From the NCBI GenBank assembly GCA_015057025.1, contig SVFD01000001.1:558001-622000 (forward strand): 64,000 nucleotides of DNA, read 5' to 3'. Source of the DNA: Lachnospiraceae bacterium. Lineage in GTDB: Bacteria; Bacillota; Clostridia; Lachnospirales; Lachnospiraceae. Positions 8,914 to 17,292 of the stretch are shown here, one piece after another. The translations under genes were made by a program, and so were the position numbers. The notes below the pieces were generated by a model. The model ran no database searches and was not told the origin of the DNA. It worked only from the letters and a program-made list of their open reading frames with translations. Numbering within the stretch: position 1 is the stretch's first letter; the number at the start of each line of letters is the position of its first letter.

Positions 8914-11580
8914 ATGGCTGATACAGAGAAGGTATATGATTTTGCAATTAACCAAGCTTCGCTGGTAGAGGCGTTGGAAGAATATAAAAATATGGAAGAC
9001 ATGCTCTTGGAACTGAAAGACAGAAGCACATGTATTCATGAGTTGACCGCAAATTATAGTGGAGAGGCATGCAGTACATTGGAATGCAATATAGATTATT
9101 TTTTTAATGAAGGTGATTATGCATATGCGTATGAAATGGTATGTAAGGTGCGTGAACTAATGGAAAGCATATTACCGGAGGTAAATGCACTTTTGGCACG
9201 TTGTGCGGGCTTGAGAGAACAATTAGGTTCAGATGAATATGTTGAGCCGGTAGTTCCTACAGCGGAAGATGTTACACCATGGAATGATGGTATTTTGACA
9301 TTGGATTATAATCAAATATCTATTATTAAAAGTCTATGTGAAGATATTGCTGAAGAAAACGGACGATTAACCCAGAAGCTAAAAACGATTATGTTGGGCT
9401 GTCAAGATATTATTGAAGGAACGGATAAGGATTTAGAAGATGTTACCGATGCAATGAACAGACTGAATAGGGTTTTGAATTATAAGGAATCATTTGAATT
9501 ATATGAAAAAGGTGTTCGTGCTTTGGATGAAGAGATTGCATTACAGGTAAGATGTACATTGGACGGTGCAGCGAGTGTAGGAGCGGAATGTGGAGCAGAT
9601 TATATATCGGATGATTACCTGTATATGAGTGAAGATGAAATAGACGCATTGTTTGAAGATTTAAAAGCAAATGGCGACGAAGAAGAAATGATGGCTATAG
9701 CAAACAAGATATTCGAACAGGAACCTGAGGAATGGAATGAGGGGAATGCAAAGTACGTTGCTTTGGTGATGGAATATTCTTATGAGAACGGGAATTCAGA
9801 GATGTTCCAGAAATGTTTGGAAGAAGTTTGTTGTGGTGATTGTACTGTATACGAAGATACAAATAAGATTGATATGATTATGAATGAGTTAGACCCTGAA
9901 ACGCAGGGAGAACTGTATTATACGTTGAATCGTATTAATCTTACGGAAGGTGAGATATATGAGATTGAGTTTAGACAGAATGGAGATGAAAATCAGGTAT
10001 ATTTCCGTACAGGAGTTCCGGTATCTTCATACTATATGTATGAAGCAGAATATACCTATACTATAAATGATATGCAAAAGTTGATATCTCCGGAAGAAGA
10101 AGCGAAATTGTTGGCAATGGGATTTACATCAGAGCAGGTGGAGCAGTTACGTTTATGTGCAATAACGGATGCGGATGTGTCTTTCTGGGACCATATGGGT
10201 GGCTTAAATTATGATGAAGCATTCGGAGTTGATCCGAGAGGATTCTCAACATTAGGTGAAGCCACGTTTACACAGTTTAGCAATTCTATTTTATATATGC
10301 CGGGAGGTGGCCCCGAAGAATTTCAGACTTATGTAAACTCTATGTTGGGAACCAATTCCGAGAGATGTTTTGCAAATGAAAACTGTTATTATCAAATATA
10401 TTTGGAAATACTGAATACACATAGCGAGACAACTGCTGAATGCATGGAAGCACAGTTGTGGCAAATGGATTTGGTAGGAGACAGTGCTAAAGAAAATGAA
10501 CTGTTATGTGATGCGGCTCGTACATATGCACAGCCTTCCATGGAAATGAAGGGCTTCTGGTCTTCATTAGATATTGCCCTTGCCGCAGATACTAAGGCGG
10601 GAGAAAATAACTCCAATTATTACGGATTCTTTCCGGAGCGAGATGATTGGACCTATGGTTATGGATATGAGAGTGGAGACTGTACATTCCGAATTTCTGA
10701 GATACAGTGGAACGGGTGGGGAACGGAATGTTCGCAGATGAAATTTGATATTGAATTAGTAGACCGCAATTCGGGAGATGAAGGTTCTCTGATTAGCAGT
10801 CAACAGATTACCGTAAGTGTCAATTGGGATCATGATAAAACAATCGTGCCCAATGCTCTGAATGATTACAGGGAATTGGATGAGCAACGGACGGAAGCAG
10901 AGTCTGAATTCATTTTTGATTCTACCGTAAAGGTTATCGGTTTCTTCTCTCCGGAAGCTGAGAGGGTTCTGAATAGCATTGAAACAGCCGGAAAAGAGGG
11001 AGATGAAGCGCTATTTTATGATATATTAACAGATGAAATACAGAATACAGGTAACCCCATTGCGGACCGCATCACAAAGGGTACTTTATTGTGTTGGGAT
11101 ATCTACAGTGATTACAGAGATATGAAGGATAGCTATGATACAGAGTATGAAGCCTTGGGTGATAAGTCAGTTATGGACTGCTGGGGCTCTAACGTATCTG
11201 TTCAGATAGGTGAGAGAAACTATATTGTATATGAAGGCGTCTTTGAACCGGAAACCGTACAGAACTTCCAAAGCTGGAAAGAGAACGGATTAAGTGGATT
11301 GCCGGGAAATGAGTGGATGACGAAAGATGATATAGATGGAATCGAAAATGAAATTGAGTATCTTAATGAGGATTCCACGAATTTTGCAGAAAGAGTATTT
11401 CCTTATGATGAAGAGAAGCAGAAGCTGGCGAAAGAATACTTAAATGTTCTTATTCGTGGCGATGCGGATGCAATCGACATACTGGAGATGGACAGGGAAG
11501 TATTGATGGTATGTCTTAACGAGCTTCAACGGGTGGAAAATAGCTTGTATCAGGATAACTCATTTATAAATATTTGGTAG
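8914..11580 (+). CDS. Large LXG-like T7SS substrate candidate
   Basis: An 888-residue acidic protein with no signal peptide. The first 210 or so residues align by eye with the N-terminus of the lysozyme-bearing protein at 14871. Shared features are an N-terminal QASL/QSSL helix start, a YSGEA turn at about 47-52 in the place of WQGEA, EAYE-type CVRKVR helices, LLxRC, and YKxSFxxYxxGxxALxxxxA. This suggests an LXG-like helical targeting domain. The remainder (about 230-888) is rich in Tyr, Asp and Glu; I recognise no enzymatic motif in it. It is probably exported by the T7SS, with two LRR proteins encoded directly behind it as possible partner or immunity functions. Start ATG follows a CAGGGGGATAG site. 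Confidence 0.7.
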   Translation: MADTEKVYDFAINQASLVEALEEYKNMEDMLLELKDRSTCIHELTANYSGEACSTLECNIDYFFNEGDYAYAYEMVCKVRELMESILPEVNALLARCAGLREQLGSDEYVEPVVPTAEDVTPWNDGILTLDYNQISIIKSLCEDIAEENGRLTQKLKTIMLGCQDIIEGTDKDLEDVTDAMNRLNRVLNYKESFELYEKGVRALDEEIALQVRCTLDGAASVGAECGADYISDDYLYMSEDEIDALFEDLKANGDEEEMMAIANKIFEQEPEEWNEGNAKYVALVMEYSYENGNSEMFQKCLEEVCCGDCTVYEDTNKIDMIMNELDPETQGELYYTLNRINLTEGEIYEIEFRQNGDENQVYFRTGVPVSSYYMYEAEYTYTINDMQKLISPEEEAKLLAMGFTSEQVEQLRLCAITDADVSFWDHMGGLNYDEAFGVDPRGFSTLGEATFTQFSNSILYMPGGGPEEFQTYVNSMLGTNSERCFANENCYYQIYLEILNTHSETTAECMEAQLWQMDLVGDSAKENELLCDAARTYAQPSMEMKGFWSSLDIALAADTKAGENNSNYYGFFPERDDWTYGYGYESGDCTFRISEIQWNGWGTECSQMKFDIELVDRNSGDEGSLISSQQITVSVNWDHDKTIVPNALNDYRELDEQRTEAESEFIFDSTVKVIGFFSPEAERVLNSIETAGKEGDEALFYDILTDEIQNTGNPIADRITKGTLLCWDIYSDYRDMKDSYDTEYEALGDKSVMDCWGSNVSVQIGERNYIVYEGVFEPETVQNFQSWKENGLSGLPGNEWMTKDDIDGIENEIEYLNEDSTNFAERVFPYDEEKQKLAKEYLNVLIRGDADAIDILEMDREVLMVCLNELQRVENSLYQDNSFINIW

Positions 11581-11595
11581 AAGGAGAGTAAGAAC

Positions 11596-12585
11596 GTGAA
11601 GAAAAAAAAGATATTCTTAGCAGTTGGTATTATTGTAATGGCGGTTCTGTCAGTAATCATTGGATTCGCCATTTACCATAAGATAAATGTTCCATATGAG
11701 TACTATGTCAATGAGGATGGAACCGTTACTCTTGATAAATATTTAGGCGAAGAAGCCAATGTAGTGATACCGGAGACAATATATGGAAGAGAGGTAAAGG
11801 TAATTGACGTAATCTGTTTCTATGACAATCAGACATTGGAAACGGTTACCATACCGGATACTGTGGAGATTATTGAATCGCGTGCATTTGGTAGTTGTTA
11901 TAGTTTAGAAACAGTGTATGGTGGTGCAAATGTAAGAGAGATCGAATCACATGCATTTTCGGGGTGTCGCATGTTGTCTGCATATCCTTGGTCCGATGAA
12001 TTGGAATCGATAGGAGATTACGCTTTTTTAGCTACAGGTTTAACAGAAATAATATTGCCATCAGAAGTGAGGACAATTGGGAATTTGGCTTTTGCAAATT
12101 GTTTTCAACTTGTAAAGATAGAAATACCGGAAGGTGTAGAAGAAATAGGAAGGGGTATTTTCGATGGTGTTGAAAATATCCCAGAGCTTATAGGGTATGC
12201 TTCTTCCGATTATTTGATTGTAGGGCAGGGAATTCTTATCAATTACCCGGATGATGAGGAAATCGTAGTCATACCGGAAGGTGTAAAGCAGGTGGCATCC
12301 TGTTGCCATGATGGAGAGCAATTAAAGGAATTATATATACCGGAGGGAGTTACTAGGATTAATAAGTTTGTGGTTCTGTCCGTTCATGGGGTTACCATAT
12401 ATATTCCGTCCACCGCAACAGAGATTGGAAAAGATGCGGATGGTTATATTGCAAACAGTATGGAGGAATCAACACTTGTAGTAGTGGAAGGTTCTTATGG
12501 AGAAGAATATGCCGAGAAGATGAATGACTTGTATGGGACAAAATATATAGTAGTGGATAAGATAGAGTATCCGGAAGCGGATTAG
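11596..12585 (+). CDS. Membrane-anchored BspA-type leucine-rich repeat protein
   Basis: GTG start behind GAAGGAGAG. An N-terminal transmembrane anchor (about 6-27) is followed by BspA/LRR_5 repeats built on the pattern IPDTVExIExxAFxxC, seen at least five times between residues 60 and 250. Such repeats form extracellular protein-binding solenoids. The gene begins 15 bp after the large LXG-like gene and is followed by a paralogue, so the two LRR proteins probably serve the secreted protein as partners, receptors or immunity factors. Which of these is true is not visible. Confidence 0.82.
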   Translation: MKKKKIFLAVGIIVMAVLSVIIGFAIYHKINVPYEYYVNEDGTVTLDKYLGEEANVVIPETIYGREVKVIDVICFYDNQTLETVTIPDTVEIIESRAFGSCYSLETVYGGANVREIESHAFSGCRMLSAYPWSDELESIGDYAFLATGLTEIILPSEVRTIGNLAFANCFQLVKIEIPEGVEEIGRGIFDGVENIPELIGYASSDYLIVGQGILINYPDDEEIVVIPEGVKQVASCCHDGEQLKELYIPEGVTRINKFVVLSVHGVTIYIPSTATEIGKDADGYIANSMEESTLVVVEGSYGEEYAEKMNDLYGTKYIVVDKIEYPEAD

Positions 12586-12608
12586 GAAGTTTTTAGAGAG
12601 AGGTTTTT

Positions 12609-13562
12609 ATGAATAAGAAGTGGAAAACAGTACTTATCATTGTTTCGGTAATGACCATGCTTTTCATCGGCTGGATAATAGTGTTGCCTTATATAAAACC
12701 GGTTGAGGTCAAAGGGATTATTTTGCCATATAAATATGAAGTATACGGAGATTATGTAAAAATTCTAAAGTATACGGGAGATAGTGAGCGAGCAAGGATA
12801 CCTGAAAGAATTTGGGGACGAAAAGTAACTGTTATAGATATAGGGGCATTTTCGGAAAATAATAAAATTGAAAAAGTTGTGATTGGAGATAATGTAGAGA
12901 TAATACATGTAGCTGCATTTAAAGGTTGTATCAATTTAAGAGAAGTAGAGTTCCCAGAGGAATTGACTGCAATATATGGTAGTGCGTTCAAGAGTTGCAG
13001 TGCTTTGGAAAGTGTGGAACTGCCGGCGCAACTGGAAGTGATAGGTAGTAGTGTGTTTAGAGATTGTACGTCCCTTAGCAGTATTCAAATTCCGGAAAGT
13101 GTACAGTATATCGGATATAAAGCATTTTTTGATTGTTCTAATTTGCAATATATAGAAATTCCGAAGAGCATACCAAGAATTGAAGGCGAAGCTTTTGGAA
13201 GAACCAAATGGATGGAGCAACAGACGGAGGACTTTGTAATTGCAGGAGATGGAGTGCTAATTGCATATCAGGGAGATGATAAGATTGTATATATACCGGA
13301 CGGAGTTAAGGCGTTTGGGGCTGTATTTGATGAAAAAATAGATTATATTGATAGAATAGTAATACCAGAAAGTGTTCAAATCGTATATTGGGATAGGATT
13401 GGTCTTGATATAGAAGAAGAGTTTATAGAAGTTTTAATAGAGAATGATGAGATTCTTTTAGAAGAAAAATGTTTTGAAGGGATGATTATTATAGCTCGAG
13501 AGAACTCTGCGGGACATCAATATGCAAAGGATCACGGAGAAGAGTGGATAAGATTGGATTAA
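12609..13562 (+). CDS. Second membrane-anchored BspA-type LRR protein
   Basis: A 317-residue paralogue of the preceding protein: Lys-rich N-terminus, transmembrane anchor (about 6-28), then BspA-type repeats such as IPESVQYIGYKAFFDC and ELPAQLEVIGSSVFRDC. Both proteins share a mid-segment of the form DFVIAGDGVLIAYQGD / YLIVGQGILINYPDD before the last repeats, which shows common descent by duplication. An AGAGAGG site precedes the ATG. It ends the first transcription block of the array; an 86-bp AT-rich gap follows. Confidence 0.82.
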   Translation: MNKKWKTVLIIVSVMTMLFIGWIIVLPYIKPVEVKGIILPYKYEVYGDYVKILKYTGDSERARIPERIWGRKVTVIDIGAFSENNKIEKVVIGDNVEIIHVAAFKGCINLREVEFPEELTAIYGSAFKSCSALESVELPAQLEVIGSSVFRDCTSLSSIQIPESVQYIGYKAFFDCSNLQYIEIPKSIPRIEGEAFGRTKWMEQQTEDFVIAGDGVLIAYQGDDKIVYIPDGVKAFGAVFDEKIDYIDRIVIPESVQIVYWDRIGLDIEEEFIEVLIENDEILLEEKCFEGMIIIARENSAGHQYAKDHGEEWIRLD

Positions 13563-13648
13563 TTTTTTCTTATCAAAATTATAACAAATAATATTAAAAA
13601 AGATATGCAGAAAGGTATTTAGATGTTTTTAGAAGGAGGGATTTATAT

Positions 13649-13963
13649 ATGGAAATTATACCTGCAAATATATCAGTAGATTCTGAAAGTGTATATCGAA
13701 CCTCATCTGATATTGAAGAAGCAAAGGATGATATAGTGGTCGCATATACAGATTTGGATACTGCGAATGAAACTTTTATAGAGGGGTTAGAAGGTGATGT
13801 TAAAACCAATTTCGACCGTATTATTACTGTTACTGATAATGCAATTACTACAATGAATCAAACATTAACGAACTTAATTAATGAGATGGATTCATATTCG
13901 GCCATGATGAATGGAGTAGATACTTTGGCTAGTGTGCAGATTGGAGGAAGTACAGATGAGTAG
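13649..13963 (+). CDS. Small helical LXG-partner-like protein (LapA/YwqI type)
   Basis: A 104-residue all-helical acidic protein without signal peptide, with a central turn FIEGLEGDV. In LXG toxin loci, two small helical proteins of the WXG100 superfamily (DUF3130/DUF5344 and DUF3958/DUF5082 types) precede the toxin and help its export. Size, position and pairing with the next gene fit that pattern. AGAAGGAGG precedes the start. The assignment is by architecture, not by a diagnostic motif. Confidence 0.68.
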   Translation: MEIIPANISVDSESVYRTSSDIEEAKDDIVVAYTDLDTANETFIEGLEGDVKTNFDRIITVTDNAITTMNQTLTNLINEMDSYSAMMNGVDTLASVQIGGSTDE

Positions 13964-14306
13964 TTGTAGATGTGATGAAATTGAGAAATATACGACATAT
14001 AAGGAAACACTTGAATTATATCTGGCAGAATTTAATGCTTGTGATGATATGCTTGTAAATATTTCTGATGATCTTACAACATTAAAAGAGAAAGTTGGTG
14101 CGGCATACTATGCAAATAATATGAGTTCAACAGTAAACTGGATAGGTAATCTTGATGCGAGTATGATCAAAATCAAAGGTACATATCAGGAGAAATTTAA
14201 TACACGCTTGGAAGGAATTAAATCAATATTATCACAATTAAGTGCAGAAGATGCTGAGTTTCATGAAGAAGAGGAAGCTCAGGCATTGACGATGGGAGAT
14301 TGTTGA
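13956..14306 (+). CDS. Small helical LXG-partner-like protein (LapB/YwqH type)
   Basis: I choose the ATG at 13956 (MSSCRCDEIE), which has GGAGG at 13943 and overlaps the previous stop by 8 bases; the same start geometry and the same MSSCRC N-terminus recur in the paralogue at 14516. The product has 116 residues with two long helices and an acidic FHEEEEAQA tail. The overlap indicates translational coupling with the upstream partner. No LXG protein follows this pair directly; a second module begins instead, so its cognate toxin may have been lost or may be elsewhere. Confidence 0.72.
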   Translation: MSSCRCDEIEKYTTYKETLELYLAEFNACDDMLVNISDDLTTLKEKVGAAYYANNMSSTVNWIGNLDASMIKIKGTYQEKFNTRLEGIKSILSQLSAEDAEFHEEEEAQALTMGDC

Positions 14307-14357
14307 TTTAATAGAGGGAGATTAACAAAACTTTGTACAGAATAGAGAGGAGGAAAA

Positions 14358-14523
14358 ATGCAAATTGTTCTTGAGAAATTTAGTATTAGGGATACTGTAA
14401 TTGGGACAAAGAGTAGAATCTGTTCTTGTCAAATTGGCGGAAGAATTAGAGATGTTTGCTACAAAGATACAAACAATAGACGCAGAGGCTGCTTATATGG
14501 CGGGAGGATATGCTAATGAGTAG
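14358..14523 (+). pseudogene. Frameshifted remnant of a LapA/YwqI-like gene
   Basis: A good ribosome binding site (GAGAGGAGG) leads into ATG at 14358, but that frame stops early at about 14516. The plus-one frame from about 14401 encodes a C-terminus LAEELEMFATKIQTIDAEAA...YANE that stops at TAG 14521-14523. That end overlaps the next gene start exactly as the intact gene at 13649 overlaps 13956. I read this as a shortened, frameshifted duplicate of the 13649 gene. Confidence 0.6.
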
Positions 14524-14878
14524 TTGTAGATGTGAGGATATCAAAAGATGTAAAGAAAAGATTGAAAAGATAATATACATTGAAAGTTCATTAAATGCAA
14601 TGGATGCTCAAGTGACTAATTTAAATAATATAACGAGTAGTTTATTTGGAAAAGTAGGATTTGCATATGAAGGTATAAATGTAGAAGAATTCAAAGGTAT
14701 TATTACCGATTTGGATAATGATATCTATGGTGTTAAGAGAGATTTTCAGGCGGTACTTTCAAATAAAAAACAACTAATAAAAAATGAACTGCAATGTTTA
14801 GAGAATGAAGACCGAGATTTTCATGAAGAGGAAAAGATGGCTGCACTTGCCAGAGAGGAGGGAATCATTAGTGAATAA
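14516..14878 (+). CDS. Second LapB/YwqH-like helical partner protein
   Basis: A 120-residue paralogue of the 13956 product: it shares the MSSCRC N-terminus, a central KVGFAYEG turn matching KVGAAYYA, and the tail EDRDFHEEE. I choose ATG 14516, which has GGGAGG 9 bases upstream; an in-frame ATG two codons earlier is less well spaced. It overlaps the LXG-lysozyme start by 8 bases, so partner and substrate should be made together. Expected role: binding the LXG domain and escorting it to EssC. Confidence 0.74.
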   Translation: MSSCRCEDIKRCKEKIEKIIYIESSLNAMDAQVTNLNNITSSLFGKVGFAYEGINVEEFKGIITDLDNDIYGVKRDFQAVLSNKKQLIKNELQCLENEDRDFHEEEKMAALAREEGIISE

Positions 14879-16415
14879 TATGAATGAATTTAGAATTGAG
14901 CAATCCTCCTTGATACAAGCTTTGGAACACTATAGAGAAATGGAGACAGTACTGGAAGAAGAACGGGAAAATTTACAGAATATTATATCTCAGGAGTCTT
15001 CAAAATGGCAGGGAGAGGCGGCGGAAGTGGCTGTCAGCAGTATGAATTCCTTTCTTCAAACAGGAGAATATAATGAAGCATATGAATGTGTACGCAAGGT
15101 GCGTCTGTGTATGGAGGATACATTGGATCAGGTCAGTGCCTTGCTGGTTAGATGCGAAGATTTTCCCAAACAATTGGAAAGTGATACATATATAGAATCC
15201 ATGCGTCCGGCTTGTGGAGACTATACATTAAGAAACGGCGGTGTTCTGTATCTGGATTATGGGAAAGCAATGGTTATTCCTGACTTGTGCGATCAAATAT
15301 CAGAAGCGGCAGAATATTTAGGAACGGTTTTGAAACAAAGTATGGAAGACTGCAGAGGCATTATTGACGATATAGATGGGTATCAGAATCGTGTTGATGA
15401 AGCGGTTAGAAAAGTAAAAAGAGTAGAAAACTATAAATTATCCTTTCAGAAGTATGTGCAGGGAATCAAGGCACTGGAGAATGATGTTGCGGTGTGTCTG
15501 GCAGGGATGAAGGATGAGCCTGGAGTTGATGTTAGTACTATGGAAGAATCGGATAGTATTGAAAGAGATATTACAAGAATTTCAGAAGCTAAGAAATATG
15601 ATGTTGCAGAGGAAATACTAAGAAGATATTTAACAAAGCTAGGAATGGATCCTGTTGAGCAAAATATGTTAATAGAAATACTAAGAGAAAAGAATCCTAA
15701 TATGCTATCAACTTTATATGCTGTTAGTAGATATAGCAGTGCAGATATGGATGATGTATTAGAAGAAATAATAAATTATTATAATTCTAATTTAGAATGC
15801 AAAATGTTGAGTTCAGACGGGATATATAAATTAAGAGATATCGAACTTGCAGAATATCAAATATCCGACTTATGTGTATTAGATGATGAAGGAGAAATAA
15901 TTGGGATTTGGCCATACTATGTGATGATAAACGCTGGAAATGGAACACATTACAATGATGGTGGTATAACGATAGGATACGGGCATCATATAAATGCTGA
16001 AGAATGGAAATTAGTGGATGGTGAGGAGCACGTACTGCTTTCGCAATATGTGCCTGAAGATGTAATCATATCTGGCATTGTTGTAAATAATAGTGAGTTG
16101 ACTTTATCAGGCAATGTTTTAGTAGATGGCGCTAATTATGTGCCTATTGATGAAGCAAATCAAATATTGGCAGAAGATATTATCTATCATAGTAATGAGG
16201 TTGCTGATTTCTTGGAGGAAAATGGAATTGAAGTGACGCAGGGACAATTTGATGCACTTGTAATATACCGATTTAACAGAGGTCATTTATCGCAGACTGC
16301 AATAGATTATTTGCGTGAAGGAAATATGAGCGAAGAGGATTGGCGTGCTGTGTGGACTGGAGGCGAAGAACGGGAAAAATTGTGTCAGGAGTTATTTTTT
16401 GGAACGGAGGGATAA
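14871..16415 (+). CDS. LXG-like T7SS effector with GH24-type lysozyme domain
   Basis: The start is GTG 14871 (GAGGAGGG 8 bases upstream); ATG 14880 is an alternative. The first 210 residues form the LXG-like helical domain, with a WXG-type turn SKWQGEAA near residue 50. A helical linker follows. From about residue 320 the sequence resembles T4/GH24 muramidases: ITIGYGHH (Gly369-His372), a QFDALVIYRFNRG helix, and a TAIDYLREG...WRAVW ending. GH24 enzymes cut the MurNAc-GlcNAc bond. The catalytic Glu is probably in DDEGE, 25-30 residues before GYGH, but this spacing is longer than in T4 lysozyme, so activity is uncertain. It has no signal peptide, as expected for T7SS export. A lipoprotein gene follows after one base. 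Confidence 0.78.
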   Translation: MNNMNEFRIEQSSLIQALEHYREMETVLEEERENLQNIISQESSKWQGEAAEVAVSSMNSFLQTGEYNEAYECVRKVRLCMEDTLDQVSALLVRCEDFPKQLESDTYIESMRPACGDYTLRNGGVLYLDYGKAMVIPDLCDQISEAAEYLGTVLKQSMEDCRGIIDDIDGYQNRVDEAVRKVKRVENYKLSFQKYVQGIKALENDVAVCLAGMKDEPGVDVSTMEESDSIERDITRISEAKKYDVAEEILRRYLTKLGMDPVEQNMLIEILREKNPNMLSTLYAVSRYSSADMDDVLEEIINYYNSNLECKMLSSDGIYKLRDIELAEYQISDLCVLDDEGEIIGIWPYYVMINAGNGTHYNDGGITIGYGHHINAEEWKLVDGEEHVLLSQYVPEDVIISGIVVNNSELTLSGNVLVDGANYVPIDEANQILAEDIIYHSNEVADFLEENGIEVTQGQFDALVIYRFNRGHLSQTAIDYLREGNMSEEDWRAVWTGGEEREKLCQELFFGTEG

Positions 16416-16416
16416 G

Positions 16417-17100
16417 ATGAGAGTAAAAAAAGTAATAAATATTATGATTTTGTGCGGATTATTAGGAGCGCTTATTGCAGGTTGCAATCAATCAAATATG
16501 TCAGAGGATGAAAAGATTATGCAAACAGGCACATCAGCATCAGAAACAGAGGAAATATCTGAAACAATAGTAGGAGAAGAAGTTGAAAATCAAACAACAG
16601 AAATAGAGGAGAATGTATATCATCAAAATGATGCATATAAGATATTCTATGGTACGTGGGAGATTACAAGCGTGGTATGTGAGCATAGTAGGCTTGGTGG
16701 AGACGCCGGATATGCGGATATAGTAGGGTGGCAAATAACCTATTTGCCAACTTTATTTGAATGTAACGGTGCGAGTATTGAGAATCCGAATTATCTAATT
16801 ACAATTTTTCCAGCAGGTAGTCCTAAATCTTTTATAGATGATTTTATCGTTATGGACTCATTATTACCGGATAGTGATTTTTATGTATGGGTTGAAATTG
16901 TAGATAAACCGTCTTGGAGTGAGTTGGGTATTGATTATGATGAGTATGAGTCAGAAATGTATACAGGATGTGAATTTTTTGTCAAAGATGATGCTACGCT
17001 GTATTGTGTTGCAAATAATTGTGTGTACGAACTGACACGGGTTAGTTATATGGACGGATATGATGTAATAGATGCAACAACCTATCATGAAAGATGGTAA
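16417..17100 (+). CDS. Lipoprotein, candidate immunity protein to the lysozyme effector
   Basis: The ATG at 16417 is one base after the effector stop and has ACGGAGGG upstream. The signal peptide ends in the lipobox LIAGC with Cys23. A Glu/Thr-rich linker leads into a domain of about 155 residues opening with FYGTWEITSV, a pattern of small beta-barrel proteins. A surface-tethered protein made together with a muramidase would be well placed to shield the producer's own wall. The immunity role is inferred from coupling and location; I do not recognise the domain. Confidence 0.75.
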   Translation: MRVKKVINIMILCGLLGALIAGCNQSNMSEDEKIMQTGTSASETEEISETIVGEEVENQTTEIEENVYHQNDAYKIFYGTWEITSVVCEHSRLGGDAGYADIVGWQITYLPTLFECNGASIENPNYLITIFPAGSPKSFIDDFIVMDSLLPDSDFYVWVEIVDKPSWSELGIDYDEYESEMYTGCEFFVKDDATLYCVANNCVYELTRVSYMDGYDVIDATTYHERW

Positions 17101-17135
17101 ATTAATATCGGTATGATTAAAATAAACGATTCATA

Positions 17136-17228
17136 GCAAAACTTAACATACGCTTAAAAGAAATTAAATCAATAATAACGTAATTAGGTAAAGAAGAGGA
17201 AGTAACAAATAGCGGAATTGAAGATTAG
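17136..17228 (+). pseudogene. Decayed C-terminal fragment of a LapB/YwqH-like gene
   Basis: Read from 17136, the frame gives AKLNIRLKEIKSII, a stop, then LGKEEEV. This matches the C-terminal part of the 13956 product (EKFNTRLEGIKSILSQLSAE). The nucleotides agree closely over roughly 60 bases. It is the leftover of a third partner module, lying directly outside the left inverted repeat. Confidence 0.65.
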
Positions 17229-17245
17229 ATTAAATAAGTTGAAGA

Positions 17246-17270
17246 GTACGGATAATAGAGGATTATCTTT
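17246..17270 (+). repeat. Left copy of 25-bp perfect inverted repeat
   Basis: The 25 bases from GTACGG to ATCTTT are the exact reverse complement of 21658-21682. Inside lies a short dyad, GATAAT-AGAGG-ATTATC, typical of the two half-sites bound by a tyrosine recombinase. The copy ends 22 bases before the ATG of the ATP-grasp/radical-SAM gene. Confidence 0.92.
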
Positions 17271-17292
17271 AAAGAAAGGTAAGAAGAAGGAA

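Noticed and set aside
12061-13220. Minus-strand open frames over the LRR genes
   Set aside because: They are shadows of repeat-rich coding sequence and lack start signals.
17218-17292. TTG start for the ATP-grasp/radical-SAM protein
   Set aside because: It would run translation through the inverted repeat and has a poorly spaced ribosome binding site; ATG 17293 is better. It remains possible that orientation creates N-terminal variants.
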